Shown here: positions 1 through 10,929 of the stretch, in pieces | Position numbering within the stretch: the first letter of the stretch is position 1 | How the letters are laid out: every line of letters starts with the position of its first letter | Assembly (NCBI GenBank): GCA_964034945.1 | Contig: OZ035962.1 | Location: 76,882,942 to 76,946,941 of the forward strand | Reading direction: 5' to 3' | DNA: 64,000 bases | DNA from: Chrysopilus asiliformis | Lineage: Eukaryota; Arthropoda; Insecta; Diptera; Rhagionidae | Made by a program: the position numbers and the translations under genes | The notes under the pieces: generated by a model | Seen by the model: only the letters and a program-made list of their open reading frames with translations | Database searches by the model: none | Told to the model about the DNA's origin: nothing

Positions 1-62
1 TTATAGATATGAAAGCACAAAAATCTATTAATGGCTAAATACAATAGGGGCATTCACAGAAC

Positions 63-928
63 CTATTAAAGTAGCTGTTATCGTCGTAAAGTAGTATTAT
101 TGGTTAAAGTTTTGTAAACAACCACAAAATACACGGCAACATTTTTTGTAACACAGCGTCTTGACCTGGGATTTTTCATCGCAGAGATTTTTCATTGACC
201 AATCAGAGCTCGAGTTGACGGAGGGGAAAAATCCCAGAGAGAAATTTCTTGAAATCTTGCAATAGCAAAATTTCTTGGAATTTCACAATTCAAGATGGCG
301 GAATCCAATTTCTCCCGACAAGTAATTGCAAAAATAACTAATTTTTACAAAATACGATACAAAAAGCTTTGGAAGAGAATATATAACATTAAGGGGTTTT
401 TCTTTTCGTCTGTTCTTCTGTTTCAGCCTTTTCAATTTCACGTATTGCATTAATTACGAGAGCGGCGACTGGGTGTTTTTTTCATTGCCAATTTGAGAAA
501 TAAAATTTCAAGAGATTTTCGGCCCAGATGTCAAAAAAATCTCATTGCGGTGAGATATTTCTTCGGATGAAAAATTGTTAATCAAGACGCGGTGTAAGTT
601 TAACAAAATTTTTTGTGTATTAACCGCTTGGTGTAAAATATTAAATTTATTCACAGTTTTAATTAATTGTTTAATAATACCAAAAGTGTTGAAAAATTGT
701 GTTCAAGTGATTATAATATGTAGTGCTTAGTGTTTTAATTGATTTGGTGATTAGGGAAAATGATTAGAGTGGTTTCAGAAAAGAAAAAAACGGATCAAGT
801 GAAAAAATGTGAGTGTAAATATGGGTATCTTTTCGATTTTACTACAGCCGCGAAAAAGTGGGTTCACCGTTTGAAGCAAAACTTTAACAAATAATATTAT
901 TTTACGACGATAACAGATATTTTAATAG
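63..928. mobile_element. TIR element, about 0.87 kb, non-autonomous (outer element)
   Basis: The first about 50 bases (from CTATTAAAGTAGCTG at 63) reappear inverted at about 879-928 with roughly five mismatches, sharing the core CTGTTATCGTCGTAAA. Both ends hold a TTAA, so a piggyBac-like target is possible, but the exact ends are unsure. A second TIR element (152-594) is nested inside. A 44-codon open frame (761-895, MIRVVSEKKK...) lies just inside the right repeat. It has no recognisable domain and is treated as element debris. Confidence 0.6.
152..594. mobile_element. PIF/Harbinger-like MITE flanked by TAA
   Basis: The element begins CACAGCGTCTTGA and ends with the inverted form TCAAGACGCGGTG. 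TAA lies directly outside each end (149-151 and 595-597), the usual PIF/Harbinger target duplication. Inside, at 295, is a short open start (ATGGCGGAATCC...) followed by a GTAATT splice-donor-like site. This looks like the first exon of a lost element gene. The family assignment rests on target and termini only. Confidence 0.6.
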
Positions 929-1418
929 CCAATTGAATATCGTTAATAAATTCTGGGAAGAATAATGGTGACTTGTTTTTGTTTACAAATTGGAACGCCT
1001 TGGAGTTGTAATGGGAAATTTCAATTATTTTTTGTTATCATTTTGTAAGTTCTTAACGGTTTTATAAACTTTGAAAGAAAACAAAATTACCAACTATACA
1101 TTTTTTTAACACACTAATTATTTGAAATTAGTAATTTCATATTCATTTTTATACTTTTTACCAATTTTAATATCACAAGTTTTAAATTTCGCGCAAAAGC
1201 CCGATGTCAGCAATTCAGCGTGTTCGTCATTTCAAGCTGTTCCTTGATTTTTCTAGCTGTCAAAATCACAACAAAAACTAATAGTTATAAATAAATTAAC
1301 CCGCCAAAAGTTGTTTTTATCCAGTGATTTCCCGAAAATTTAGGAAGTTACGTGTTTCCAGTAGTGAAATCCATGTTTTTCGTAACTCTGCGACTGGAAA
1401 ATCCTTTCGTAGGAAGAC
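929..1418. other. Upstream region of the SNM1A-type gene
   Basis: AT-rich sequence without an open frame of note. It must hold the promoter and 5' UTR of the gene starting at 1419, but no TATA box or unambiguous initiator can be pointed to. Confidence 0.4.
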
Positions 1419-4400
1419 ATGTTTGAAATTTCCGCAACGCCGGTGACATCCAGAAGAAATCGCCTATCTTTATCGAAAAAGGTTTCAAAAACCCTGAGAA
1501 TTTTATTTTTTGTGTAATAAATGTGTTTAATTTTTAGAAGGAGAGTCGCCAAGTGAAAAAGGAGCCCGACGAACACCTTTTGCCAACAAATGAAGACAAT
1601 TCAAGCAAGGGCACGATTCGAGTAAAAAACTTATCGCAGCTCCTTGATGTTGATCCTCCGCCCCAATTGGCAGACAATCCAGATAACTACAGAACACCTG
1701 ATAAAGTTGACGAGCCGTTCGAAGAGCTCGATGTGAAACACGCTTGTGGTACAAACGGAAGTGCCTTTCTTGCAAAAGATGATGAAATTATAAGTCTGTC
1801 CTCGGATGAGGAGTGTTTCGAGGATAAAAAGAATGCCAAAAATGTGAGAAAAAGAAAACGGACCAAGGCACAGTCCACCATCCGGAAGAAACCGGAAAAG
1901 ATTGAGATCAAAAGAACGATTCCTAAAAGTGCAAAAGTCAAAGACATCAACGCAAAGTTGCTTCCGGAAAGTCAAACTAAGATTAAAAACTTTTTCAAAC
2001 CACTAGTTCCTAGCAATTCCATAAAATATTTCGAGACATTCGATAAATCAAAACAAGATCCCGCGACAAATGCGAATCCCACCGATCCGTTAGAAATCGT
2101 AGCGGCTAAAATCGATAGAATTCAGAAGAAACGACCACCGCCTGTCCATAAAATAGTTGACGTTATTGATTTGGAGAACGACGTGCCCAGCACAACCGCT
2201 ACCGAAGAAAACCTCACACAGGAGTCAAACAAAACTACTAGCAGTTCGATATCAAACTATTTCACCAGCAAAAGAAAGAAACAAAAACAAACTACAAAAG
2301 ATAAGAGGGGAATGCTTAAAGATAACAAAGTGCAATTAAACAATGAGAGCTGTGAAAATACCGTAAGTACAACTAAATCTCTGTCGCCAATGCAAACGCG
2401 TGCATGTGCTAAAAGATTAATCGACGAGCAGACTTTGCACGGGAAGGACACGCAACCAGTAAAGAACCAAAGACTGTCGAAAAAGACAACAACTGACGAA
2501 ATTAAGCGGAGACGACTAAATTCCCTGGGCACCGAAAGTATGTCCAGCAAGAGGCCAAATGGAAGCAGCACTGTGTCAAAAGAAGCCCCTGATGATAGTA
2601 ATTTTGTAGGATTTGTTGATGTCGGGCAGAAGACAAAGAAAGTGCGACGGAAGTTGACTTTTAAAACAACAGCGATTGCTACCAGCAATGATTTGAAAGA
2701 TGAAAGAGTACCAGAAGGCGAAGTTGAAAGTTTAATTTCGATTGACCTAACGGACGATTTAACACCACCAGAGGGGCAAGTGATTCCAAAGCCTGTGAAG
2801 ATCTTGTGCCAAACACCTCAACCAGGGCCATCAGGGATTTCTGCGAAGCGAACAAAACCAACAGTCAACAAAACAAAACGCACCAATATTGAATGTCCCG
2901 CGTACAAAGTGATCGAAGGTACAACATTCGCTGTAGATGCATTTCGATTTGGCGAGATTGAAGGCATCACACACTATTTTTTATCGCATTTTCATGCTGA
3001 TCATTACATTGGGCTGAAGAAGAGTTTCTCAAAAACAATATTTTTATCTGGTATTACTGGTGAGTGTCAAATATAGTAAGTGATTTTTTCGTAAACTAAT
3101 AATTGATAATGAAATTTTAACATTGGCTTTATTGTGTCATGGGAACTGGCAAAGTGCCTCGTCCTTCTTGCCACTCTTGATATTTGTTAAATTATTAAGG
3201 GGATTTGAATTTTACCATTTGAAACAGCGAAAATTTTTGACAATTCTGGTGGCAACTTTTTTTTGTGTATTTGCAGCACAGCAAAAATTCGCGTGACGTA
3301 TTTTATGTCTGCCAATCTGTTTGTTAGTCTGTATCAAGGATGGGAGTCGTTATCGTAACGTAACGAAATAACGAAACGAAATAACGGTTTTCCGGTTTTT
3401 CCCTCAAAATCGCATTATAGAAATTGAATTGCGTTACAATAACGGAAAACGTAACGAAAACTGAAAAAAATGATTTGGTTTTTTCGTTTATTTTATTTTT
3501 TGTTATTTTTTTGTGAAAAGTTCATCAAGTATAACCCCACAGACCTACCACCTGCATAAAATATAGTTAAAAATATTGGGGTAGTATTTATACCCGTATG
3601 GTGAAACCAAAGGGTATATTAGATTTGCCTTACCGTTTGTAACGCCAAGATCCCGTCATCACACACAAAAATGAATTACACCAGAGTGTTTAGAATGATA
3701 AAAATAATTAATTTCTGCATGTCCGTCCGTCTGTCCAAAAATGGACCATTAGGGGGTACCCCCCATACGAACGAAAACGTTTTTCTGAATATCTCAAAAA
3801 CGGTGCATCCTATCAAAAAAGTGCAAGAACAAAAGTTATTTAGGATATGATTTTACATAAAACTCCCATACATGAAACTCTGATTCGAATAAATTTAAAA
3901 AAATCTTATTGGAAAGTTTGACTTCAAAGTGAAATTTTGATACAACTGTTCGAATTTTGATACGAATATCACCATACGGGTCTCCAATGATTGCTAGATT
4001 GGCAATTATAGCTTTTGTTATGTTTTTAATCTGATTTTGATTCTAAACCGTACTCTGTTTTGACCAGGAGTGATATTCCGTAACTTGTTTCAAGTGTTTG
4101 TTTCGAGTTAGAAGAACAAGAAGTATTCGCTGTCTCTGTTTTGACCGAAATAAATGACAGAGAGAAACCGAGATAGCAAATACCACTTTTTCTTCTAACT
4201 CGAAACAAACGCTTGAAACAAGTTACGGAATATCACTCCAGATTTCCTCTATTTCTGGAAATACGAAAAAGAATTTTTTTTAAACAACTTTTTTGGTATC
4301 GAAAACATTTTCTTTTTTGTATCTCCAACACAACATTTACGGCGACAGATTACGGCCACAAAGTTGTCCTCCATATACAATCCCACACAGTTTGTTGTTC

Positions 4401-7301
4401 CAAACGTCGTTTGTTTTTCATTTGATTTTGACAATGGGACGGTGAGCCACATCTAACATTTTTTGTTACCAATTATTATACAGAATAGGAATGTGATTGT
4501 TAGCAACACAGCATACGAACTATATTTCCTAATACTTTCTTTAATTTCGTCTTGAGTGACGAAATTTTGATTTTATGACGTCCCCATAGGATTTTATTTT
4601 GAATCAATCATGAAATTTTGTCGGCGAGCTGACCGACAAAAATTAAATTCGATTCAACTTTTTACGACGACAATATTAGAGGGATTGATTGTATACAGAA
4701 GCATAGGGTGCCATGAGTTTCAAATCTGAAATGTCGCCGTAAATGTTGTGTGGGGCCAATTGTATTCTGCGCTTAATAAAGTCAGCATCAGATATTTTAA
4801 AAATATTTTTAAATGCTTTAAAAACCTTCGGAAAAACTTACAAGCACCATATTGGCGGTTTAAGAAAGGTTTTGATTCACGGGCATGGACTTACAGTACT
4901 GGGAAAAGGGTCAGGATGCTAGATTTCTTATGAAAAAATTATCAAGTGCGAGAAAAACCACAAAAAATACAGAAAACATTTACAGCAAATTTTCTGCGAG
5001 TTTGGTGTCTGATCCTACCATAATTTTTGTATTGGAATTTTTGGATTCAATCCAAAAGTTATGACAGTAACAAGAACAAAACAAGTGATATCCATAGAAA
5101 CTTGACTACACTGGTAAAATGGTGACAATTCTGGTGATAACACTTTTCGGGTGTTTGCAACACTAGTCGCTGATTCCCTGTGCAAATAAATCCATTTTAC
5201 TTTCCATGACTAGCTTTCATACTTATCCTTGACGGGTTAAAGTTTTTTGTATAAGTTTTAAAATACCAAAAAAAAAACGGAAAGAATTTAAAAACTTTTG
5301 AGAAAAATCTTATCCTTGCAGGACTTTCCGTTTCGAATTAGTCTAACACCAGATTCGTGATCAGCGATCCCTGAAATCCACAAATATCAATTTTTCTGAG
5401 AGAAAATGGGAAAAATGATATTTGGTTATCCTTGGAGGTAATTTGGTTCCGAATTTTGAAATTGTAACGCTGGATTCGTGATCAGTGACCCGAAAATCCG
5501 CTAGTGTCAATTTTTTCCGGGAAAAAAGGATGTTTACAGGGCCTTCCGTATTGAATTTTGAAATTCTAACACCGGATTCGTGATAAGCGACCCCGAAAAC
5601 TCCCGAGTGACACTTTTTAGCCTCCCAATGAGCAGGATTAATGGCGAAAATCAAGGTTTTAAAACACCCAAACCCTCTTTACCCCCCGTTCAGCCCCTTA
5701 GTGGTAAAATTTCGAAAAACCCCGCTGCAGTGAGCGCCTACGTAATGCATGGAACATACTGTGAAAGTTTCAAGTTTCTAGCTTCAGGGGTTTGTGCTGA
5801 TCGTTGATGAGTCAGTCGGTCGGCCAGTCAATCAGGTTAAACGATTTTAAGATTAGTTGCTTATTGCTATTTGAACTAGAACTCGAATATGGAAACCCTG
5901 TCTTATCCATGCCTTGTAACACAAGAGAGCGCAAAGTGGTCAAGAAAATGCTGCGAATTGAAGACGTGACGCCCATTTTACGTCTTCTCTCTGTTACTTG
6001 GATGGATGCTTGTATCAAAAATATCAAAATCATTTTTTAACTTAATTTTATTTTTATTTCAGCACGATTAGTAAAAGAATTCATCAAAGTTAATGACATT
6101 TACCTTCATCAAGTAGAGATAGACGTTCCATTCGTTATAGAAGGTATTGAAATCACTGCCATGGACGCAAATCAGTAAATTTTCCTGAAAATTCCATTTT
6201 TTTTGTGAAATTTTAAGTTATTACTCTTTTTTAGCTGCCCCGGTGCCGTGATGTTCTTGTTTAAATTCCCCAACGGAGTTTGTACCCTCCATACGGGAGA
6301 TTTTCGCGCCAGTCCGGAGATGGAAGAGCATCCAATATTCTGGAATAATTCAATCAATACCATCTATTTAGACACAACATATTTATCTAGTAAATATGCA
6401 TTTAAATCGCAATCGGATAGTATCCTTGATGTTATTGCTGCCATTGATGACTTCAAAATAAAACATATTGGAGCAAAAATTTTATACGTTTGTGGATCAT
6501 ACGTGATTGGAAAAGAAAAAGTATGGACGAAAATCGCCAAAGAGTATGAATTACGGGTGTGGACAGATGGCAATCGAAAGAAAGCCATTAAAACGATCGC
6601 CGATGTTAATACGTTAAAATATTTAATTGACGATCCAACGGAGGCGCAACTTCATATTTTAAATATTGGTAATTTGTCGTACGATGTGAGTATAATCTGG
6701 AATTCGTCCGAATTGTAATTAAAAACTTTTCTCCACTTCCTACCAGTATTTATTTGAATACCTGAAACAATACAGTGATTATTTCGATATTCTGCTTGCC
6801 ATTCGACCAAGTGGATGGGAGAAAAATTCGAAACCGCAATATAGAGGACGAGTTAATATAATTGGTAAAAAAAGACTAATTAAAAAAATCTCGTAATCTT
6901 TCATTTATTCCATAGGCGTAGAATATTCTGAACATTCCAGCTATGAGGAACTCCGTCGATTCGTTCGATACTTGCAGCCGCACAAAATCATTTCAACAGT
7001 GCCTTGTGGAAACGATGTGTCAAAAACTGGAAAGATTCCGGATGACTGGCTCTACAATGAAGTCAGAAGCCGAACGAAAGGCTATCAAACGTCAATTACG
7101 AATTATGTGCAAGTCTCAGGATCGGTTAAATCGCGACTATCCAATGTAAAAATGATAGATGAAATTGAGCAAGCGAAAATGATTAACAGTTGTGAGGATT
7201 TGGGGATGCTGGATTTATCATGCGAGAATAACAACAACTTGGTAGATCCTAGTAGACTTTCCGATAAAATAAGTAAAGCTGAAACAGATTGGATGTCATA
7301 G
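1419..7301 (+). CDS. DCLRE1A: DNA cross-link repair nuclease, SNM1A/DCLRE1A type
   Basis: Six exons join in phase: 1419-1481, 1538-3059, 6063-6174, 6235-6685, 6747-6864, 6916-7301, giving 883 codons. The start is the ATG at 1419; the open frame alone would begin at an internal GTG at 1553, but a 56-bp GT-AG intron links the upstream exon in frame. Residues 1 to about 450 are basic and low-complexity. They hold a PCNA-box match (Q167, I170, F173, F174) and three SUMO-interaction-like stretches (105-108, 230-233, 421-425), each beside acidic residues. From about 475 comes the metallo-beta-lactamase/beta-CASP nuclease: D488, HxHxDH (H505, H507, D509, H510), ANHCPGA (H566), HTGDFR (D588), YLDTTY (D612), [11 protein letters not shown] and [11 protein letters not shown]. 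In this family the enzyme is a nuclear 5'-to-3' exonuclease that digests past interstrand cross-links. No N-terminal UBZ4 zinc finger is visible, unlike vertebrate SNM1A. All zinc-binding residues are present, so it should be active. Confidence 0.95.
3588..4026 (+). mobile_element. DINE-1/Helitron-like repeat, copy A (in SNM1A intron 2)
   Basis: It starts TTTATACCCGTATGGTGAAACC and ends in a hairpin-like TTGCCA...TGGCAA segment followed by TTTTGTTATGTTTTT (the hairpin is mutated in this copy). A short GTCCGTCCGTCTGTCC core lies at 3719. The same sequence recurs at 13714-14300, 17584-18175, 31784-32196 and 33017-33641. CCCGTATGGTGA occurs inverted near both ends. The (GTCY)n core between conserved blocks is the published hallmark of DINE-1/mini-me elements; the family assignment is inferred from that. 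Confidence 0.65.
4068..4238. mobile_element. Fold-back MITE, 171 bp
   Basis: Arms of about 50 bases (GAGTGATATTCCGTAACTTG inward) are near-perfect inverted copies around a short spacer. CAG flanks both ends as a possible 3-bp target duplication. It sits inside SNM1A intron 2. No coding content. Confidence 0.65.
4327..4756. mobile_element. TIR element, about 430 bp
   Basis: The left end reads CACAACATTTACGGCGACA and the right end carries its inverse TGTCGCCGTAAATGTTGTG. The interior has no gene. No clear target duplication was seen, so the outer limits are approximate. It lies inside SNM1A intron 2. Confidence 0.55.
5210..5851 (+). repeat. Dispersed repeat G, copy 1 (CTAGC...GTCAGTC...GATTTTA)
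   Basis: It starts CTAGCTTTCATACTTATCCT and ends with a GTCAGTCGGTCGG stretch and AGGTTAAACGATTTTA. About three internal tandem copies of a roughly 110-bp block each contain GGATTCGTGATCAGCGACCC or a close variant. Related copies lie at 7850-8384 and, truncated, at 48958-49190. There is no coding content; the class is unknown, possibly Helitron- or SINE-like. Confidence 0.6.
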
Positions 7302-7324
7302 TATAGAGTTTATAATGTTTGTAA

Positions 7325-7330
7325 AATAAA
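7325..7330 (+). promoter_or_regulatory. Polyadenylation signal AATAAA of the SNM1A-type gene
   Basis: A canonical AATAAA lies 24 bases after the TAG stop, followed by a T-rich stretch. It would give a very short 3' UTR. Confidence 0.7.
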
Positions 7331-7849
7331 TATATTTTTTACGTTTTATTGAATTTTCTTTTGTTATTAGATATTAGTGTTTTGTTCTATGAAAAAAAAA
7401 TTCTAGAAATCAAAGTTCATATTGAGCATTTAACGATTTTTGCTGGTAATTTTAGTTTTTCTTCTGTTTGGTATGAATTTTAGCATTGCTGTCACACAGT
7501 GTTGGGCGTCAATCAACTAAATTTTTAGGTGTTTCGTTAGTTGACCAAGAAATTAATTGCAACTAAATCAATCAGAACTAACGACTGGGTATAAAAAGAT
7601 TTTTTTTTGTAATTTCATCATGTAGGTTATAACAAGGATTTTTTGGTGTTGTTTTTTATAAAAGAAATCAAAAAACATTTTAAAAAAATATTCAATTTAC
7701 AAAATGTACTAAAAAAGAACAAATAATTTTTTGGAAATACAGTTAAAGTCTTCTAAGTCGAATTGTCTGCTGCCATAAAATCGTTTCGAGTTAGAGGAAT
7801 TTCGAATTAGAGAAATTGAAACAATTTTTTTTAAATACATGTATATTTA

Positions 7850-8384
7850 CTAGCTTGCATACCCATCGTTGCCGGGCTAAAGTTTTTTTAAAAAAGTTTT
7901 TTGCACAAAAAACCCAGAAATAGCTTCAAAACGATTGGAAAAAATCGTTATACCTTCAGAACCTCCCGTTCCGAATTTTAAAATTCTAACACCAGATTCG
8001 TGATCAGCGGCTCCGAAACCCCCTTATTGTCAGTTTTTTCGAGGAAAAATGGTAAAAAGGATATTTGCGTTATCCTGACAGGACCATACGTTTTGAATTT
8101 TGAAAATCTAACACCGGATTCGTGATCAGCGACCCCGAAAACCCCCGAGTGAAACTTTTCAGCCTCCTATTGAACAGGATTCATGGCGAAAATCACGGTT
8201 TAAAAACACCCAAACCCCCTTTACCCCCCGGTCACCTCCTTAGGGGTAAAATTTCGTAAAACCCCGATTTAGTGAGCGCCTACGCAATGGTTGGGACATA
8301 CTCTGAAAGTATCAAGTCTCTAGCTTCAGGGGTTTGGGCTGGGCGTTGATGAGTCAGTCACTCAGTCAGGTTAAACGATTTTAT
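7850..8384 (+). repeat. Dispersed repeat G, copy 2
   Basis: Begins CTAGCTTGCATACCCATCGT and ends GTCAGGTTAAACGATTTTATA. It has two internal copies of the ATTCGTGATCAGCG block. Same family as 5210-5851; non-coding. Confidence 0.6.
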
Positions 8385-8744
8385 ATACATATAGAGATTC
8401 GTTTTTGAAGTTTTCAAAACGAACTATAAATTTAAAGAAAAATTGAAGGGAGCGCAAAAAAAGATTAAAAAAAAATTCGAGTTAGAGGGAAATTCGAATT
8501 ATAGGGATTTCGACTTAGAGGACTTTGACTGTAAAAGCGAGATAAATATTTGCTTTATTTTTTATGCTTTTATCTCGCTTTTATATCTGATAGATAGCGT
8601 CCAAAATATTATTTTTACCTTTTAAGTACATTTTTTACAACTTTTTTTTTTGTTTTTTTTTAATTTTGTGATTTATATGACTAAAAATTCAACATGCCAT
8701 CTGTCTTTTGCCTAGTTTATACATACTTTTTAATCTTCGAATAT

Positions 8745-9085
8745 ACATATATCCTTACCTTTGAGATATCCTTACAGACTTCAGAATCGAATTCAGACCA
8801 CAAAAATCCCCGGATGAGACCGCGAAAAGATAATCACGTTATCCCTACAGGACCTTTCGATATCCTTACATACTTTTTAACGTCAGAATCGCATTAAGCG
8901 ACCCAAAAACCCCATGAGAGTTTTTTGAGGAATCGCGATATCCTTACAGGACCTTCCATTGTCCTTACAAGGATAAAGTAGTGAAATAATTGTATTTTCA
9001 TCGGCGTCACATATTTATATGTGCAAAATTTCAAGTCAAATAGGTGTCAAAATTAGATTGCAAGATTTGACTCTGACAACAAAGA
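8745..9085 (+). repeat. Dispersed repeat H, copy 1
   Basis: Contains repeated ATATCCTTACAGGACCTTYC motifs and a tail reading GCAAAATTTCAAGTCAAATAGG. The same material recurs in reverse orientation at 12330-12760. Non-coding. Confidence 0.5.
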
Positions 9086-9119
9086 CCTTAGCCGGCTTAA
9101 AAAAGCTTAAAAAAATTAT

Positions 9120-9360
9120 TTTTATCACGTGGGGTATAATTTTTTTTGTAACTTCATTATGTAGGGTACAAAAATATTTTTTTTTGGTAATTTCATCATG
9201 TGGGGTATAAAAATATTTTTTTGTTAAATTCATCATGTAGGGTACTAAAAGATTTTTTTTTTGGTAATTTCATCATGTAGGGTATCAAATAAAATCTTTA
9301 TTTAATTTTTTTTTAGAAATTTATGTGGTGATTTCATCAAGATGGGTATAAAAAGAAAAA
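9120..9360. repeat. Tandem repeat, about 55-bp unit
   Basis: Four to five imperfect copies of a unit built as GGTATAAAAATATTTTTTT followed by GGTAATTTCATCATGTAG. A further single copy lies near 7585-7640. It has no coding value. Confidence 0.6.
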
Positions 9361-9695
9361 GTTTTTAGTTATACTCACGATTGATTCTACGATTAACGAC
9401 TGATTAGTTGTTAATTGTGAAATAATCACAATTAATTGTGAAATAATCACAAATAATCACAATAGTTGTTAATTGTGAAAATAATAATCGTGAAAAACAC
9501 TAATTTAGTTGTTGCGGAATTTATGATTACAGCTAATTAGTTGCAATCGTTAGTCGTGGCAAAAAACTAAATTTAATCGTTAGTTGCAACTAAATTTTGC
9601 CCAACTCTGTTGTCACATTGTCACAGAACCCCTCCCCCTAAAGTGTAATATTGTTTATAGACCACACCTAAAAAATAAAAGTGAAAAAATCAAAC

Positions 9696-9700
9696 AAAAA
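9696..9700 (-). terminator. RNA polymerase III T-run terminator
   Basis: Five T residues on the minus strand begin 9 bases past the tRNA-Sec 3' end, a standard Pol III stop. Confidence 0.75.
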
Positions 9701-9708
9701 TGATTTAT

Positions 9709-9794
9709 CGCTCAACAGGTGGAATCGAACCACTTCGACGCAAATCGACTACAAGTTTGAAGCTTGCACCCTGACCATCAGGGTTCAGCTGAGC
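9709..9794 (-). tRNA. tRNA-Sec: Selenocysteine tRNA, tRNA-Sec(UCA)
   Basis: The 86-base minus-strand gene folds as eukaryotic tRNA-Sec. The acceptor arm pairs GCTCAGCTG with the 3' strand, with a G-U at pair 6 and the U-U mismatch at pair 8 that the human gene also has. There is a 6-bp D stem (ACCCTG/CAGGGT), an anticodon loop CTTCAAA with anticodon TCA at 9758-9760, a long variable arm (TCGAT TTGC GTCGA), a GTGG-TTCGATT-CCAC T arm and discriminator G. The long acceptor/T stack and TCA anticodon separate it from serine or suppressor tRNAs. Its product is charged with serine, converted to Sec-tRNA and used to decode UGA in selenoprotein mRNAs. An intact promoter and terminator flank it, so it should be a working gene. 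Confidence 0.95.
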
Positions 9795-9816
9795 AACGGA
9801 AGCTTTGTTGAATTTC

Positions 9817-9824
9817 TATATATA
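9817..9824 (-). promoter_or_regulatory. TATA box of the tRNA-Sec gene
   Basis: TATATATA lies at -30 to -23 from the tRNA 5' end, the position used by RNA polymerase III type 3 promoters (U6, tRNA-Sec). Confidence 0.8.
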
Positions 9825-9839
9825 CTAAGCGTGAAAATT

Positions 9840-9860
9840 TTCCACATATGTGAATTATAA
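9840..9860 (-). promoter_or_regulatory. Proximal sequence element (PSE-like) of the tRNA-Sec gene
   Basis: The minus strand reads TTATAATTCACATATGTGG at about -66 to -46. Position and the TTATAATTC start resemble the insect snRNA/tRNA-Sec PSE bound by SNAPc. The second half departs from the Drosophila form as I recall it. Confidence 0.65.
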
Positions 9861-10187
9861 GCACAATTCAAATATCGAATCTCCGAACCACACTTAAAAG
9901 TTTTGTATTATTCAAAATAGCTTTTTTTATTAATCGTTAAAATGAAAACGAAATAAAACGAAATGAAAAATTAAAGATGTGGAAAATGGTTTTGAATATA
10001 AATTACTTGCGGGTAAAGAAAATTATATTTTAATTTGTGTTTTAGTATTAAGACAAAGATTGTTAAGCATTCATACCGGTTTGGGATAATTTGCAAAAGT
10101 TTAATTTGTATTAAATTTTAATAAAGAACATTGCTTTCGGGAAACTGTAGTTTTTCATCTATTTTATCATTTTCAGTTATTGTTTTT
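9861..10187. other. Spacer without recognised content
   Basis: AT-rich sequence, no open frame, repeat or RNA structure that I could support. Confidence 0.4.
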
Positions 10188-10232
10188 ATCATCATCATCA
10201 TCATACTAATATATCATCATCATACTAATATA
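10188..10232. repeat. (ATC)n microsatellite
   Basis: Interrupted runs of ATC with two ACTAATAT spacers, leading into the following repeat element. Confidence 0.8.
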
Positions 10233-10800
10233 TAAAAATGAGTTGGTGTCTGTCTGTCTGTCTGTCTGTCTGTTCCTCTTTCACGCAAAAACGGCTGAAC
10301 CGATTGACTTGAAATTTGGCATGAGTGTCTGCGGTAGTTCTGGTTCCAACATAGGCATACGGAAAAGTAGCGCGAGGGGTGGGGGGAGTAAGGGGAGGGG
10401 GTAAAGTGATTTCGAAACTTAGTTTTTGCGCTATGTTACTCTTTCGCGGGGAAACTACTGAACCGATTGGCCTGAAATTTGGCATAGTTGTTCGTCGGGG
10501 GTCCAGCCCCAACATACACCCATTAAAAAGTAGCCCGAGAGATGGGGGACTAAGGGCAGGGGGTAAAGTGATTTTGAAACTTAGTTTTTGCGCTATGTTG
10601 CTCTTTCGAGGGGAAACTATTGAACCGATTGGCCTGAAATTTGGCATAGATGTTCGTCGGAGGTCCAGCTGCAAGATAGACTCATTAAAAAGTAGCCCGA
10701 TGGGTGGGGAAGTAAGGGGAGGTGGGAAAGTGATCTCGAAAGTTAGGTCTTCCAGTGTTGAACACGCGTCCGGAGGCCGCGTATGATTGGAGGCCGAAGG
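10233..10800 (+). repeat. Repeat element with (GTCT)n start and 160-bp tandem units
   Basis: A GTCTGTCTGTCTGTCTGTCTG run is followed by nearly three copies of a 160-bp unit. Examples are AACTTAGTTTTTGCGCTATG at 10418 and 10578, and GAACCGATTGGCCTGAAATT-like blocks. Both strands hold open frames of 135-217 codons, but they simply read the tandem units and have no domain. Probably a Helitron/DINE-type non-autonomous element. Confidence 0.6.
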
Positions 10801-10929
10801 CCGACTTGTGCCGCGGCACACTGGTGTGCCGGGAAATGATATTAGGTGTGCCGCGGTAAACAACACGGATAAATGCACATAAAATTCTGCGAAATTCGAT
10901 GTGCATTTAAGCGTGTTCTACTGTAGCAG

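Larger units (their letters stand above)
7497..9609. mobile_element. hAT-like composite element, 2.1 kb
   Basis: The ends are CAGTGTTGGGC and the inverse of CAGAGTTGGGC. The flanking 8-mers are CTGTCACA (7489-7496) and TTGTCACA (9610-9617), matching at 7 of 8, as expected of an aged hAT target duplication. No transposase is left. The interior is filled with repeat G copy 2, repeat H and a tandem repeat, so it grew by later insertions. Confidence 0.55.

Noticed and set aside
9709..9794. Suppressor or serine tRNA instead of tRNA-Sec
   Set aside because: The 9-bp acceptor arm, 6-bp D stem, anticodon loop CTTCAAA and external TATA/PSE promoter fit only tRNA-Sec.
10225..10878. A 217-codon minus-strand frame and a 135-codon plus-strand frame
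   Set aside because: Both read through the same 160-bp tandem repeat and the (GTCT)n run; residues repeat with the unit and no domain is present.
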